64,000 bases of DNA from the NCBI RefSeq assembly GCF_036324505.1, contig NC_086354.1, positions 23,919,707 through 23,983,706 on the forward strand, in the 5' to 3' direction. The notes under the pieces were generated by a model. The model did no database searches, was not told the origin of the DNA, and worked only from the letters and a program-made list of their open reading frames with translations. The stretch's first letter is position 1. The number at the start of each line of letters is the position of its first letter. A program made the translations under genes and the position numbers. The DNA is from Eleginops maclovinus (lineage: Eukaryota > Chordata > Actinopteri > Perciformes > Eleginopidae). Positions 13,702 through 56,580 of this stretch are shown here, one piece after another.

Positions 13702-13910
13702 GTGAGAACTATAAATTAGGCTTTTAAAAAACCGTTCAAATGCGTGAGTTTGAGCTAACGAGCTAGCTTGGTTGTTTCCTGAACGCCTGTAAACACCTTT
13801 ACTGTGGTCTCTCTGGAAACACCATGTTATTTATTTCACCGTTTTCTGTTTGTTATTTTGCATGTTGCAAATGCTATGAGGCTATGCTAAGGAATCCACA
13901 GTGGTGTTGG

Positions 13911-13938
13911 TGCTGTTGTTGTTGTTGTTGTTGTTGTT
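13911..13938. repeat. (TTG)n microsatellite
   Basis: Nine TTG/GTT units in stard3nl intron 1. Confidence 0.9.
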
Positions 13939-14059
13939 GGCCTACTCCCTGCACCAGGAAACCGGGTTTTTCCAGCACAAAATCAGGAATATCCAGTATT
14001 TAAAATGATGCCGTGCAGCTTTGACTTGAAGCTAGTTTTCCTCAACAGACTTTAGCATC

Positions 14060-14603
14060 ATCATGGGAACCAGTGGAGGAATGTGCATTTATTAATAGTG
14101 TATTTAAGGTCAAATTTGAGGTATTTGTGCTTATGGTAATTCGATTTTATGCTATTTCTACTTCTAATTGACCTACATTTTAGATGGAAATATTGCACAT
14201 TTTACTCCTGTGCATTTATTTGACACCTGTAGATACTTTGCAGATTTAGGTTATTAATTCAACATGTGATCACCTTATAATGTATGCTATATTATTATGG
14301 TTTAATTTACACAGAGCATTTAACGTAAACTCTTTATGCATCAATTCATTCTAATACAGTCTAAATATATACATATGATTCTGAAATTGATCGTTTTGCA
14401 TTTTTCTTTTGTTTTTTAAAGTTTGCACACTTTTTAACATCCTTAAGTTAGCAGTAGTAGAAAATGCATTTACTGAATAACTGTATTTCAGTACAATTCG
14501 GACGTATTTGTACTGTATTTCCAGATTATGCCATCTGTACTGATGCTGAAAATACACCAGCCAATAAATTATGATATATTAAGTAGAACATCTTCTTCCA
14601 CCT
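14060..14603 (+). mobile_element. interspersed DNA-element-like repeat
   Basis: Begins near CCAGTGGAGGAATGTG and ends in TCTTCTTCCACCTCAG. Internally it has TTTTACTCCTGTGCATTTAT and TACTTTGCAGATTTAGGTTA. This gives a roughly 540-bp element with inverted CAGTGGNGGAA-like ends, a diverged relative of the repeats near 9.2, 43.8 and 56.8 kb. It lies in stard3nl intron 1. Confidence 0.55.
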
Positions 14604-15719
14604 CAGAACTAAACTGTAGTGTGCACCTATTTAAATACGTGCATTTTTAAGTGCAGTATGCATATTTGGTAAATGCAAAACACCAGAATAAAATGTGAGC
14701 ACAGCTTTGAGTTTTTGTTTTTCACCTGCTCTTAATATTATCCTCACATTATTACGTTTGTTGTCACGTACTGCTGTAGATATGTCTAGACTCGGTGACA
14801 TCCAGGCCACTCATGAGTTTCCTCTGCAGCCTGAAAGATGTGCCTCCTCTGTCTTACCTTCCATATCATTAATCTGCCAACTCTTCCTCAATCAATCAAT
14901 TTACTTCTTGTCTGTGTGTCAAAAAAAGTGGGAAATATCCATCATTATCCCAAATTCACGTCTTCAGATTGTTCAACAAGGAGCCAGAGATCTTACATTT
15001 GCTTTCCTATATGAGCAATACATTTCACTCAGTGTGTGCTTGTTGTTATCAATTTAGACGTCCTGATTTTGTTTTACGACATCTCTACATACAATTCCAT
15101 TAAAGGGTGATAAATCATCATAGTTAAATACCTCACAGGAGCTGTTCATCTGTTTTACGGAAAGGAAAACACAGCAGGGGTTCTGATAGAGTAACTGTAC
15201 ACTTCCTGCTCCGCACTAATCTGCCGACAGAAGCGGTTATTTTATCTCAGCTAGTGGAGACCATACCAGAACTACAGGAGAGTAAAAACCTGACCTACAT
15301 TCATCATGTGGAAGAAAGAACTCTCCAGATGAATGAGAACATTGCTCTGTGTTGTGTCTTAAGAGGCTAAAAAAGAAATCAATTGGATTTAGGAGACCTG
15401 ATCTGATATGTTTTTATATATATTTACTGTGAAGACTGAGCTGCTGTTCATGCTGATGAACCGCTCTGGTGTCACAGCTTTATGCACAAATATGCTCTGA
15501 TCTGATCTGAAGAGAGAGCTTGTTCTGCGTGACTGCAGATGCACGATATTTCTGCAGAAACACAAATATTTCAGTCTTATCCACTAATCCGTAGGAATCC
15601 TGTGACCAGCAGTGCAGACGTACCACTTACTCCTTTTGGGATATGTTAGAATTAGTAAGTAGTCCAACTCCACTTATTTAAGGAGCCGATTTAAGGACAC
15701 ATATTCTGCTCAAATATCA

Positions 15720-17516
15720 GTATGTAGCGTCTCTACTTTAAAGAGTCCTCTCCTGCTGATGTTCAGGTGTATATCAGTATGTAGTGTCTCTACTTTAAAG
15801 AGTCCTCTCCTGCTGATGTTCAGGTGTATATCAGTATGTAGTGTCTCTACTTTAAAGAGTCCTCTCCTGCTGATGTTCAGGTGTATATCAGTATGTAGAG
15901 TCTCTACTTTAAAGAGTCCTCTCCTGCTGATGTTCAGGTGTATATCAGTATGTAGTGTCTCTACTTTAAAGAGTCCTCTCCTGCTGATGTTCAGGTGTAT
16001 ATCAGTATGTAGAGTCTCTACTTTAAAGAGTCCTCTCCTGCTGATGTTCAGGTGTATATCAGTATGTAGAGTCTCCACTTTAAAGAGTCCTCTCCTGCTG
16101 ATGTTCAGGTGTATATCAGTATGTAGAGTCTCTACTTTAAAGAGTCCTCTCCTGCTGATGTTCAGGTGTATATCAGTATGTAGAGTCTCTACTTTAAAGA
16201 GTCCTCTCCTGCTGATGTTCAGGTGTATATCAGTATGTAGAGTCTCTACTTTAAAGAGTCCTCTCCTGCTGATGTTCAGGTGTATATCAGTATGTAGTGT
16301 CTCTACTTTAAAGAGTCCTCTCCTGCTGATGTTCAGGTGTATATCAGTATGTAGAGTCTCTACTTTAAAGAGTCCTCTCCTGCTGATGTTCAGGTGTATA
16401 TCAGTATGTAGTGTCTCTACTTTAAAGAGTCCTCTCCTGCTGATGTTCAGGTGTATATCAGTATGTAGTGTCTCTACTTTAAAGAGTCCTCTCCTGCTGA
16501 TGTTCAGGTGTATATCAGTATGTAGAGTCTCTACTTTAAAGAGTCCTCTCCTGCTGATGTTCAGGTGTATATCAGTATGTAGAGTCTCTACTTTAAAGAG
16601 TCCTCTCCTGCTGATGTTCAGGTGTATATCAGTATGTAGTGTCTCTACTTTAAAGAGTCCTCTCCTGCTGATGTTCAGGTGTATATCAGTATGTAGTGTC
16701 TCTACTTTAAAGAGTCCTCTCCTGCTGATGTTCAGGTGTATATCAGTATGTAGAGTCTCTACTTTAAAGAGTCCTCTCCTGCTGATGTTCAGGTGTATGT
16801 CAGTATGTAGAGTCTCTACTTTAAAGAGTCCTCTCCTGCTGATGTTCAGGTGTGTATCAGTATGTAGAGTCTCTACTTTAAAGAGTCCTCTCCTGCTGAT
16901 GTTCAGGTGTATATCAGTATGTAGTGTCTCTACTTTAAAGAGTCCTCTCCTGCTGATGTTCAGGTGTATATCAGTATGTAGAGTCTCTACTTTAAAGAGT
17001 CCTCTCCTGCTGATGTTCAGGTGTATATCAGTATGTAGTGTCTCTACTTTAAAGAGTCCTCTCCTGCTGATGTTCAGGTGTATATCAGTATGTAGAGTCT
17101 CTACTTTAAAGAGTCCTCTCCTGCTGATGTTCAGGTGTATATCAGTATGTAGTGTCTCTACTTTAAAGAGTCCTCTCCTGCTGATGTTCAGGTGTATATC
17201 AGTATGTAGTGTCTCTACTTTAAAGAGTCCTCTCCTGCTGATGTTCAGGTGTATATCAGTATGTAGAGTCTCTACTTTAAAGAGTCCTCTCCTGCTGATG
17301 TTCAGGTGTATATCAGTATGTAGTGTCTCTACTTTAAAGAGTCCTCTCCTGCTGATGTTCAGGTGTATATCAGTATGTAGTGTCTCTACTTTAAAGAGTC
17401 CTCTCCTGCTGATGTTCAGGTGTATATCAGTATGTAGAGTCTCTACTTTAAAGAGTCCTCTCCTGCTGATGTTCAGGTGTATATCAGTATGTAGAGTCTC
17501 TACTTTAAAGAGTCCT
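15720..17516 (+). repeat. 57-bp minisatellite, ~31 copies
   Basis: A near-perfect tandem array with unit length exactly 57 bp (19 codons), in stard3nl intron 1. Copies are almost identical. The main variable site is T/A in ATGTAGTGTCTC versus ATGTAGAGTCTC; two adjacent copies around 16,795 and 16,851 have A-to-G changes in the TATATCAG segment. Because 57 is divisible by three, a 668-codon frame stays open on + and a 122-codon frame on -, but neither resembles a protein and both are explained by the repeat. The high homogeneity suggests recent expansion. Confidence 0.96.
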
Positions 17517-19536
17517 GTATGTAGTAGTAATAATAATAGTACATTTTATTTATGGGCGCCTTTCAAAGCTCTCAAGGACACCTTACAGATCATAATTAGG
17601 AACAAGCACCTTACATCTATTGGGCATTTCTCTACTGTATGCTTTCCTAATAGTGGCTGCATAACTTCCTCATACCAGCCCCTGAAATGGGGAACTCACT
17701 GCACTCACTGTGAAAGACCTGCAACACTTGGTGAGGGTTTTGTATTTTTCCCAGGGACTTTTTAAAGCTGTATTAGTTGGGCCGTGTGTGTGTGGGATTC
17801 ATAATGCTCCTTACATATGAGGAGTGTCTCTGGCTTGAGACTTCCTGAACAAAGCTCAGTATACCTTGAGTAATACCTGCACTTAATAAAGGCTGCTGTA
17901 GTGATCGAAACTCTCTGGCATGTGAAGAGGAACCTGGTAGATGGTTGTGCTTTCACTGGAGGTTACAGTAAATGAGTTGACCGCCCTTGCTTCTCGTAGC
18001 TCCCTCTTTTCCATTAGATCCCATTGACTGTGTCCCAAGGAACGTCTGAAGTCTTACAAATAATGTGGGAAATGCAGCTTTACACTTCTGTGTTTTAGTT
18101 TTAATAACCTGCTGTTTAAACTGGAGATTTCCCCGTTAAAAGTCATTCATTAACGGCTTCTAACCGAGTGTTTGAGGTCAGTTGATGCCTAAATTAGGCT
18201 TAAGAAGGCTGAGGAGAAGCACTCGAGTATAAGGGATGCAAACGAGGATGTCACGTGTTCACAGTTTTTTTTTATTGACCTCTATTCTAGTGACTTACTG
18301 TTAGTGCTAAAGCGTAATCAGTTTCACTTCCTGAAGCAAAGACGCTGTGATGTGTCGTGGATGCTCTGGTCAGAGGTCATCTGTTATCTGGGTCAGGTGA
18401 CCAATCTGATTCACAATGATCCTGTGAGGAAATAAAAGAAGGAATGCAATCACAGGTTGGTCTGTGTTAAGCCACCAACAAACCTCAGTGTGTTGTGTTC
18501 TTTATTGCCTGCAGACGTCTGTGAGAAAATGAGCCTCGTTAAATATTTAAAGGTTATCGTCTGGTTTTAGGTGTTCTTTAACACAGCAAACAGTTCATTT
18601 TTTAAAATTTCGAAGTTGAAATAAATGAGGAAGTGGCCTTTGCTTTGGGGGCGGGGCTACCTTGTGATTGACAGCTGAAAATCACTGAGATATTTTTGCT
18701 TTATTTAGTTGGTTTTTGTTGCCAAATGTATTTTATGCTGGAGAATGTAAATGTATTTAAAGCATGTGGTCATAGAAAAGTAGGCTATGTTGAAAATATT
18801 ATAAAATACTTAAATTAGTTTGTAATTATATATCATTTTGATTTGTTGAACGATATCCTTTTAATAAATAGGCATAGTGTTTAAAAAGTAATAGCGTCAA
18901 ATTACATAAAAGAATTATAGTATATATATGTCGGAAATATTGTGGAAAAATATATATTATAGTATGTGTTTTTTTGTCAGAAATTATAATGATTAAAGAA
19001 TAATAATGTGAAAAAAGTCCTGTTGAAAAATATTAAAAAATACTTAATTATATTTAATTTTGTTTGTTTGAATAATTTCATGAAAGCCTGATATTATATT
19101 ATGTCCACAAATATTTAAAAAATAGTCATAGTGTTGTATATTGAAAAAGTAATAGTATAAAACTACGTAAAATAAAAATATGGTGAAAAATGTATATATT
19201 AAAGATTGTCGATTTTTTTTTGGGTCAAAAATTGGAATGAAAATAATGTGGAAAAAGTCACGTTACTGTTTGTTGGAACGTGTCTTGTCAAAGAATATTA
19301 AAGATCAATTTTATAATATTATGTAATCAAATAATAGGGAAAGAGCCACGTGGTTGTATTTAGAAAAGGTCATACTAGGTAAATATGGAACAAAGGTTAT
19401 GATGGTCTGTTGATGAATGTCATAGAAAAGTCACTCATCTAAAAAGTATAATGAAACTCAGTGTTTAAATACATGTGTAAACAGTCAGGAGTAGAACATG
19501 TGGATCTGAAACCCCAGTTCCTCTTCCTCCTCCTTC
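17517..19536. other. stard3nl: stard3nl intron 1, distal part
   Basis: No gene seen. 17.5-18.7 kb is unique-looking, including TTTATGGGCGCCTTTCAAAG at about 17,548, a phrase common in fish repeats. 18.79-19.28 kb is a degenerate AT-rich duplication listed separately. Confidence 0.6.
18788..19275 (+). repeat. degenerate AT-rich tandem duplication, ~240 bp unit
   Basis: Two units (about 18,788-19,022 and 19,023-19,275) share ordered landmarks: GTTGAAAAATATTA, AAATAGNCATAGTGTT, AAAAAGTAATAG and AATAATGTGNAAAAAGTC. A partial third unit may follow to about 19,380. Diverged and non-coding, in intron 1. Confidence 0.65.
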
Positions 19537-19649
19537 CTGTAGCTGCAGTGATGAAGGTGAGCTCCTCACAGAGAGTCTTCCTCCACTGACCCTCCTCTTC
19601 CTCCTCTAACCTCCTTGTGGACCTGCTGAGGGCGGGGGGGCGACCCGGG

Positions 19650-23848
<4,199 letters not shown>

Positions 23849-24565
23849 AGAACCTCTGCCTTACGCATTCATCCATACTTTTTATTTGCCTCTGAGAAGT
23901 CTCTGTTTAATCATACCCACAATGCACCTTGCTGTCTGATATCAGCCTTCTGCATGTGCACCTTGGCCTGGAAAAAGTGCCGCTTATAAAGAGGCATATA
24001 TTCCCTTTCACAGGGTCGTCGTCCTCACATTGAATATTCTCTGGTGCTTGAAGGAGGATTCATATTAGTGGATATTTACACACAAAACTGCACGCTGAAT
24101 TGGACTTCCACACAGATTTAATCAGAACGTTTTACATCCGTTTCAGAGGGTTTTTACTCGATGTTTGATCAAAACACTGTTTATTTCTTCTCTTAGGTAT
24201 ACATCTGTTTACTTTTCTATGTGTCTTCATGTGCTTGGGTTTGAATTTACTGTAAAAGAAAATAAGCTTGCTCCAAAAACTCTGCAAAATTAAAATGAAG
24301 GAATTTCTTTTTGGCCAGTTTTGAACCGTTGGAGCAGGGTGTGTAGCAAATGTGATTTTACGTAACGGAGCGATGAATGTGCAGCACTTAAACGGAGTAT
24401 ATGAACTGTGAGCTGTTCTAAAAGAGCTGCTGTTACACCCATGTGGAGCTCCACATCATATAAAACATGTATATATGTATTCATGCATGCCTTACAAGCC
24501 GAGTGATTTTGTTTTTATGGAAAGGTCTGGAGAAAGGAATCATTAAAATGTGAAATCTGTGGAGT
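23849..24565 (+). other. stard3nl: probable stard3nl 3' UTR
   Basis: Non-coding sequence after the stop. An ATTAAA at about 24,542 followed by GT-rich TGTGAAATCTGTGG is the most likely poly(A) signal; another ATTAAA is at about 24,657. Confidence 0.5.
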
Positions 24566-24794
24566 GGACCTTTTTCTTTTCATTTCAGGTGAAAGTACTT
24601 ATTTTGCTTAATGATAGATTTCTGAATATTCGTGCTGTAGTGTTGCATCATAATACATTAAACTCATGTTTCTGAAATGGTTCTGTTTAGCATAGACCCG
24701 GGCCTTTAAACAAACTATATCACGACTTATTTTATCAACAAAATATTCCATGAATTTTCTACATTTTTTCGACACTCTCTCGTGACTTATACTC

Positions 24795-25085
24795 AGGCTC
24801 AGTAGGGGTCTTGGACTGGGAATCGTAGGGTCGCCGGTTCAAGTCCCCGAACACACTTGAAATATGGAAAGTGGACTGCTACTTGGAGAGGTCCCAGTTC
24901 ACCTCCTAGGCCCTGCTGTGGTGCCCTTGAGGGGCAAGGCACCGGACACCTCCAATCCCCCCCTCCCCATTGCTCCCCGGGCGCTGCACAATAGCTGCCC
25001 ACTGCTCCTAGTACTAGGATGGGTTAAATGCAGAGGACACATTTCACTGTGTGCTCTGCTGTGTGCATGTATGTGACAATAAGGA
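24795..25085 (+). mobile_element. tRNA-derived SINE, copy 1
   Basis: A-box-like GGCTCAGTAGG and B-box GGTTCAAGTCC about 40 bp apart, then a body with CACCTCCTAGGCCCTGCTG and GGCAAGGCACCGGACACC, ending near GTGACAATAAGG. Same family as the copy at 25.4 kb. Confidence 0.75.
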
Positions 25086-25402
25086 GGGTTTCATCCTCAG
25101 ATTCTATCTTTCAGATTTTTATTTTATGACTTTTTACAATATTTTAGGAACATACTATTCTGTCATTTAATTTCCACATGACTTTAATTCGTCATACTTC
25201 AGTATATATATATATATTTTTTTTCCACATACTTTACGGCGACTCTTTTCAAGATTCAATTGTTGTGACCTTATTTAATATCTTTCAGACTTTTCTTTAA
25301 CTTTTCTATATTTTTCCCAAAATACTATGACTTATTTTAAAACTAAATGTTGTCCTTTTTCCGTATTCTGAAATCCTATACCATAACTTTTTGACATGCT
25401 AT

Positions 25403-25740
25403 ACAGCGTGGCTCAGTCAGTAGGGACTTGGTCTTGGGACCGAAGGGTCGCCAGTTCACGTCCCGATCGGACCAAAAAAAAAATCAAAATATGGAGTGAG
25501 CTGGTAGCTGGAGAGGTGCTAGTTCTCCTCCTAGGCCACTGCCGAGGTGCCCTTGAGCAAGGCACCTAACCTCTATCTGCTCCCTTGGCGCCGGGTACCT
25601 GGCTGCCTCTCTGCTCTGCCACCTCTCCTCTGCATGTGGTTGTGTGCATGTATATCCTCTGTGTGTAATGTGTGTCAACACAACAGAGTAGAGAAAGCTA
25701 TTTCCCTGTAAGGGATTAATAAAGTATGTCTTCTTCTTCT
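25403..25740 (+). mobile_element. tRNA-derived SINE, copy 2
   Basis: A-box GTGGCTCAGTCAGTAGGG and B-box AGTTCACGTCCC, the shared TCCTCCTAGGCCACTGC and GCCCTTGAGCAAGGCACC body, and a TAATAAAGTATGTC(TTC)n tail. Same orientation as copy 1, 600 bp away, diverged from it. Confidence 0.75.
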
Positions 25741-26576
25741 TCTACGACTTCTTCAACATCTTATTTTACAGCCTTTTTTATTTTTACTATACATTGACTT
25801 ATTTTCCTCATAGTAAATATATTTTTGTTCAACATACTATAACTTTTCTTTCACATACTATGAATATATACGTTTTCATAGGTTAACACACATCTGTACA
25901 CGGACATAAAGCCAGAGAATGTTTGTTGTAATACCGTTTTATTATTTTTCACATCTTCATTGACAGTCAAGAACCCGAGGCGTCGCAGTGACCCGTGTGT
26001 CCACAGATCTACCGGCCGCCTCTCGCTCGCTCAGAAACTCTGTCCTCTGGAAATAAATACAATACTGATTTTTTATTTTCTAAAAGAAGAAGATTCTAAC
26101 CTACGTCTCAGAGTCTGTCTGTAGCCACAGTCTGGAAATGATCCCACATTTATCACTACACTACGGCACGACACATGGAGGTAAACAGATCCCCTCTCCC
26201 CAGAGAACGGGTGAGAGGAGGACAAAAAATAAACTGTGACGCAGTGAAGTCCTGCAGCTGCACATCCACAACATGGGGGGGAAATACTGAGACCACCTGC
26301 AAGCATACGTCCTTTTTAACCATCAAACGTAAGATATGAGTGGAGGGAGTTTCAGGATACGTTGGGTAAATACTGCATAAGAGCATTATTTTTAACCCAC
26401 CAAATGTCCAATAATGGCATGTTTTGCAGAACATTTGACAACAATGCAGAAAAATTATGTAAATATAAGTTTTTCTCGTTTTAATTCATGACAACATTTC
26501 TTATCTATGAGCCAAAGAGTTTCAGGATACTTTGCTTTAGTTCAAATGTAAAATACTGCAGTTATTTTTGCCTTAT

Positions 26577-27239
26577 TTTGCAAAGAATGCTGTATTTGAG
26601 CAACCAAAGGTGAACTAATGGCATTAATGAAGCAGGAAATTAAACAAAAGTATAATTGTTTTTACATGTTTGTGGGTGGGGATGAAATTTGATCAGCAAA
26701 AATGTGTATTATCAGCTGTTTCTGTACTTTCTATTACATTTAATTGGGTGAAATGATTACGTTTGGTAGGTCATTCAATCCCTTGTTCACCCAGTTAGTT
26801 AAAAAATTAGGCATGAAACGAAATTAGGACATTTTTGATGGAGAGCTAGATTAAATAATGGGGGGGGGGGGGTCCCAGGAGATTTGAGATAATCCAGCAT
26901 GTAAGAAAATCCCCATTAAAGCTGAATTTGATTCTGTTTCATTGATTTTTACATGTTGTTATAAATCTTTTATAGAATTGCTTTTTTTAAAATAGGGACC
27001 AGTTGGTTAGGAGAGCCACAGACAGGAAGTGGGAGATAATTGAGGACATTTTCCTGGCCTTTCAGAGACAAAAACTATGAACTCATTGAGAAAATACCTT
27101 CAGAATGAATCAGCACTGTTAATAACTGCTGCCTTAATCTGTTCAATTCCAAATCTGAACATTTATATTCCTTAAAAGGTTTTTCCCCAGAAGATGTACA
27201 GGTGATTAAAACACTTTACCGTAATGTAAGCAGCTGGGA
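26577..27239 (+). repeat. long direct repeat, copy 2 (~663 bp)
   Basis: Partner of 22301-22969, 4.3 kb away in direct orientation. A more diverged echo follows at about 27,360-27,420 (GGAGAGCTGCAGACAGGAAG versus GGAGAGCCACAGACAGGAAG), hinting that the family was already tandem here. Confidence 0.88.
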
Positions 27240-28035
27240 GGACATCTGAAGAGGTTTAACAAATAAAAGCTGTTTAAGTATAGATTTCTGATATACGGTA
27301 AATAATGGTTACTATTTTGTAAAGAAACTAAACATTTTTGACGTGTTTATAAGATTTAAACCTAAAGTAGGAGCCGTTTGGTTTGGAGAGCTGCAGACAG
27401 GAAGTCAGACATCATTAAGGGACGGACCAGCAAACTCAGCAAAAGCCAAATCCTAACTCGATCAACTTTGGAGGAGCTGCGATGCTAAATGTTTAAAGCT
27501 TTACTATCAGGAAGGTGGGCTCAGCATTTTATCCCTCTGTGATTCTAAGAAGCAGCTGAACAGGAGCGTCACGTGGAAACTAAAGGAGCTGATCAGAAGT
27601 GAAATGTAGGCACAGAGAAACAAGACGAGGTGGACAGGATCGCAGCGCTCCACTCACAGATCCCCTGAATTTGGCAAACAAAACAAACTAACTGTATTTT
27701 AATAACTGTAGCAATATTCACACTAACTCCAGTTTCTCTGGTGCGATGTTTTCCACCTCTCCTTCTATGATTGCAAATTAAACAACGAGAGCTGTTGGAC
27801 ATCCTAACATGTTTCTCCATTTTCTGACATACAAAAAAAAACCAACAACAACAACAACGAATAATCAGCAGGTGAATTAATGGTAAACAAAGTGAACAAT
27901 CTCCAATAAAAAAAATACTGATTGCTCGAGACACAAGCTGCATGTAAACCAGCAAATCAGGACTTGTTTTCATCCTGTTTTGGTTGTTTTTGTTCATATT
28001 TCTCTGGTGGAAAAGCAGCAGGTTATTACATCCAG

Positions 28036-28050
28036 CCAGCAGGGGGCGTC
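28036..28050 (+). promoter_or_regulatory. CTCF-type motif
   Basis: CCAGCAGGGGGCGTC, a close match to the CTCF core, same orientation as the one at 21,716. It lies between the convergent genes stard3nl and slco5a1. Confidence 0.45.
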
Positions 28051-29568
28051 AGAGGGACGGCATGGAGGCTGATCTTCAGGAAATAATACTGCTTAAGGTT
28101 TTAGAAAGACTACATAGTGAGTTATCTGAGCTTTTCCAGCTTACAAATGCCCTTAATTAACCTCCTAAAATGTCACATGACAGTAAATCCAATCCAATCA
28201 ATTTCATTTTAAAGTTATGACTACATTGTGTTCATTCTTCCAGCTCCAAAGAAGAGTTTCTAGAGCCCAAAATACTTAATAATAGTGTTATAATAAAGGC
28301 TAAATGGCTATGGTTTGGCACATTAACTACTGGGCCTGATCTAGAGCTAGAATGATTAGCAATTAGCCGACTTTAAATGAACATTTCTGATAATCAATTA
28401 ATCAATTAGCCGTTGAATCTGTCTGGACTTTTTGGACGACATGTGATGGGTTTTTTTCCCACATCTTTCTGACTGTTTCTCTTCAGCTCAAGCCGTTAAT
28501 CTGTAAGGTAGTTAATCGAGGAATAGTTAGTAGATTTATAGAGAAAGAAAACAATCATTGGCTGCAGCTCACAGTAGATTCACTCTGCACTTTATCCAGT
28601 GGTTTCTTTTTGCTAAACGTCGAACACCGTTCACAGCCTTCCTTTGACTTTCAGATGTGTGGCACGTCTAAAAACTGCCCATCCTGTTCGGTCATTACCC
28701 AGAAATCATTGGGACTACCTTTTTAAAATGCTAAGCAACAAACGTGTCCAAATCAGGATCCATCGCAGCAGCTTTCTGAGGGACTACTTCTACTGCGGGA
28801 ACGCCCCGCTCCGATCCCAGCATAGTTAGTTTTTTTCCTCAGGAATGTGGTCAGGAGGGAAATGCAGATCTGGGGGTAAACCACTTATCACGGTGCCAAG
28901 TCAGGAGGGGGGGCAGCTCGGGGGTGTGTGGATGCATTGTATGGAGCTGGAGAACAATCCCAGGAGGCCTCGCATCAAGCAGGAATTCATCCTGTGCTTC
29001 CAAGCTGCTTAGCCCAGTGACCGGGGGGTGGTGGGGGGGGGCTTTTCACGGACAAAAAAAAATGGACGCTAAACAGTTTTTTTCTCCACATAGCACCATG
29101 CCATCGGTTTCCAGTTCTGAACACGAGGTGTCACATTTCCAAAGGTTTTTTATTATTTTTTGTTATTTTATTTGTGAGTGACCGGAAAACAAAAACAGGA
29201 ACGTCTCGCATGACGGTGAGGAAATAAAAAGAGAGAAGAAGAAGAAGAAGCACGGGAGGATGAAGCTGAGGTATCTGTTCACGCTCTCTTCCTGCTTCAC
29301 TGTGAGGCCCGCGGCGACAGAAGGCACATACTGCCGAGGTGAGGGGGGGGGGGTTGTTCTTGAAGCGATGAACTCTCCGAAGCGTTCGTCCGCAGACAGA
29401 TGACAAAGAAAACAAAGCTTTCCATTATCTCACCGGCCCAGCAGAGCCTCTCCTCTCCACAGAATCAGAGGTTCTGTTTCCAGTAGATGTTTTTTTTTAC
29501 CCAGAAGCCCCTCTGAGAGCAGGGCCCCCACGTGATGATCGCTGAAACCCATCTGATTGGATGTCAGA

Positions 29569-55161
<25,593 letters not shown>

Positions 55162-56580
55162 TATTTCCAGTCACCTTTCTTTTAGGGGTTAGAAAAAATA
55201 ACCAGTTCCACGCCTCACAATTCAGGGGCTGCTGTCCATTACATTCATTATTTATAGGTACTCCCACATAAACTGTCTGGCACACAAAGAGGCCCTAAAA
55301 AAAAAGCCAACCAAAGGGGGAGTAGACTCACAGTTTATCTGCAGTGCAGGCTGGACAGCATCTGGTTATCTCGTCATGCACACTTCTGCCACCATCTAAT
55401 CCGGAGGTGGAAAACACTCAGGCCTGATCTGCTCGGCCAGCTGATCTCCAGGTTTCCCTGCAGATGCAAAACATTTCCACTCGATGGCTTCCCTCAGCAG
55501 GACGCTTCTGCTACGGCAGGGATGAAATGAACTTGCAGAGCATCCCTGACACCCCCTGCCGATGAAGATCACACTGTTATAATAAAGCTTGGGGAACATT
55601 AGACGATGGTGCACCCCCTTCTCCTCCTAACTCCTCCCCAAGTCAAGGGCATCACTCCCCCCCCCCCCTACCCATCCCGATGTTATCTCCGCACCAGCTG
55701 TCTTCCAGTTGTCATTTAGTTGCAATATTTCTGCGTAAATACCCGGAGATCTGTATGTGAAAAAATGGAAAAATGGTACCGTGGAAGAGTCGTCGAGGGA
55801 AAGCAGTGTGAAAAGGAGACTGGTGCTGGGATACTAAAGGCTGCCCAGAAACACCGCAGTGCTCAGCTCCTCGCAGTCGCTGTTTTGAAAACAACTGCGT
55901 CAAGCTGCCGAGATTAAGCAATGGAGACAGGAGAGGGGGTTTCAGAATAAAAGCCTATCGTGTACTCCAGCTGTGCTGTGACGTATAGAAGACAGAACAC
56001 TGATATTATAAGTTTTGTAGTAAAAAGTAAGTTTCTTTTAGGCTGAGTCAAAAAAAAAAAAAAAAGGAATATGTAAAGTGTAATGTGTATTTCACCATTA
56101 CATAGTGAATAGCCTAACATTTGGCAATATATATAGTATTTTTAAAAGTCTAACCATACTTTTATGCAGTACACTAAGTGTACATGTTCAGCAGATTGGT
56201 ATTACAAGTATTAGAAATTATTCTATTCTATTCTGTATATTTTATGTTTAGTTACTCCTCTGAATAAATGTATTTTTTACTGAGAATATTTACATGTTTT
56301 TTTTATTGTATTGTTTATCTTTATTTAATTTGTATTTTAGTCTAATGTTCTAATTCCTGTTTATTGCTGCTTTGACAAAATAACTTCCCAACTTCGGATA
56401 CATAAAGTATATACCTTTATTTTGAAAGGTACAACCGGAAGTCTCTCTTCACTCGACGGTTAACGTCCAAGCTAACGGCTAACCCGCAGAGATAACGTTC
56501 ACTTGTGTGTAAAACAGCAACAGCAACAATATTAACTCATCAATTCACCCACCTGAAATCTCCGGAGCGACGACACGGTT
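55162..56580 (-). other. slco5a1: region upstream of slco5a1
   Basis: Probable 5' flank and 5' UTR. On the minus strand GGAGATTTCAG|GTGGGTGAA at about 56,548 looks like the donor of a non-coding exon, and TCTAACCCCTAAAAG at about 55,180 like a weak acceptor just above the ATG. A plus-strand CCGGAAGT (ETS core) lies at 56,435. No protein exon seen. Confidence 0.3.

Larger units (their letters stand above)
24720..25900 (+). repeat. degenerate ACTTTTT/CATACTATG-type repeat tract
   Basis: Recurring phrases such as CATACTAT, GACTTATTTT and TTTTTCGACA spread over about 1.2 kb form a decayed tandem family often seen in fish intergenic DNA. Two SINEs are inserted into it. Confidence 0.5.
25930..29568 (-). 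other. slco5a1: probable slco5a1 3' UTR
   Basis: No coding exon found between the slco5a1 stop and the stard3nl 3' end. On the minus strand an AATAAAA signal lies at about 25,938-25,944 and another in the T-rich stretch near 29,150-29,170, giving a long or a short 3' UTR. It includes a long direct repeat copy, a CTCF-type motif and poly-G runs. Assignment is inferred from position. Confidence 0.35.

Noticed and set aside
15759..17765. 668-codon open frame of 19-residue repeats
   Set aside because: Explained by a 57-bp intronic minisatellite; open on both strands, no homology, no splice logic.
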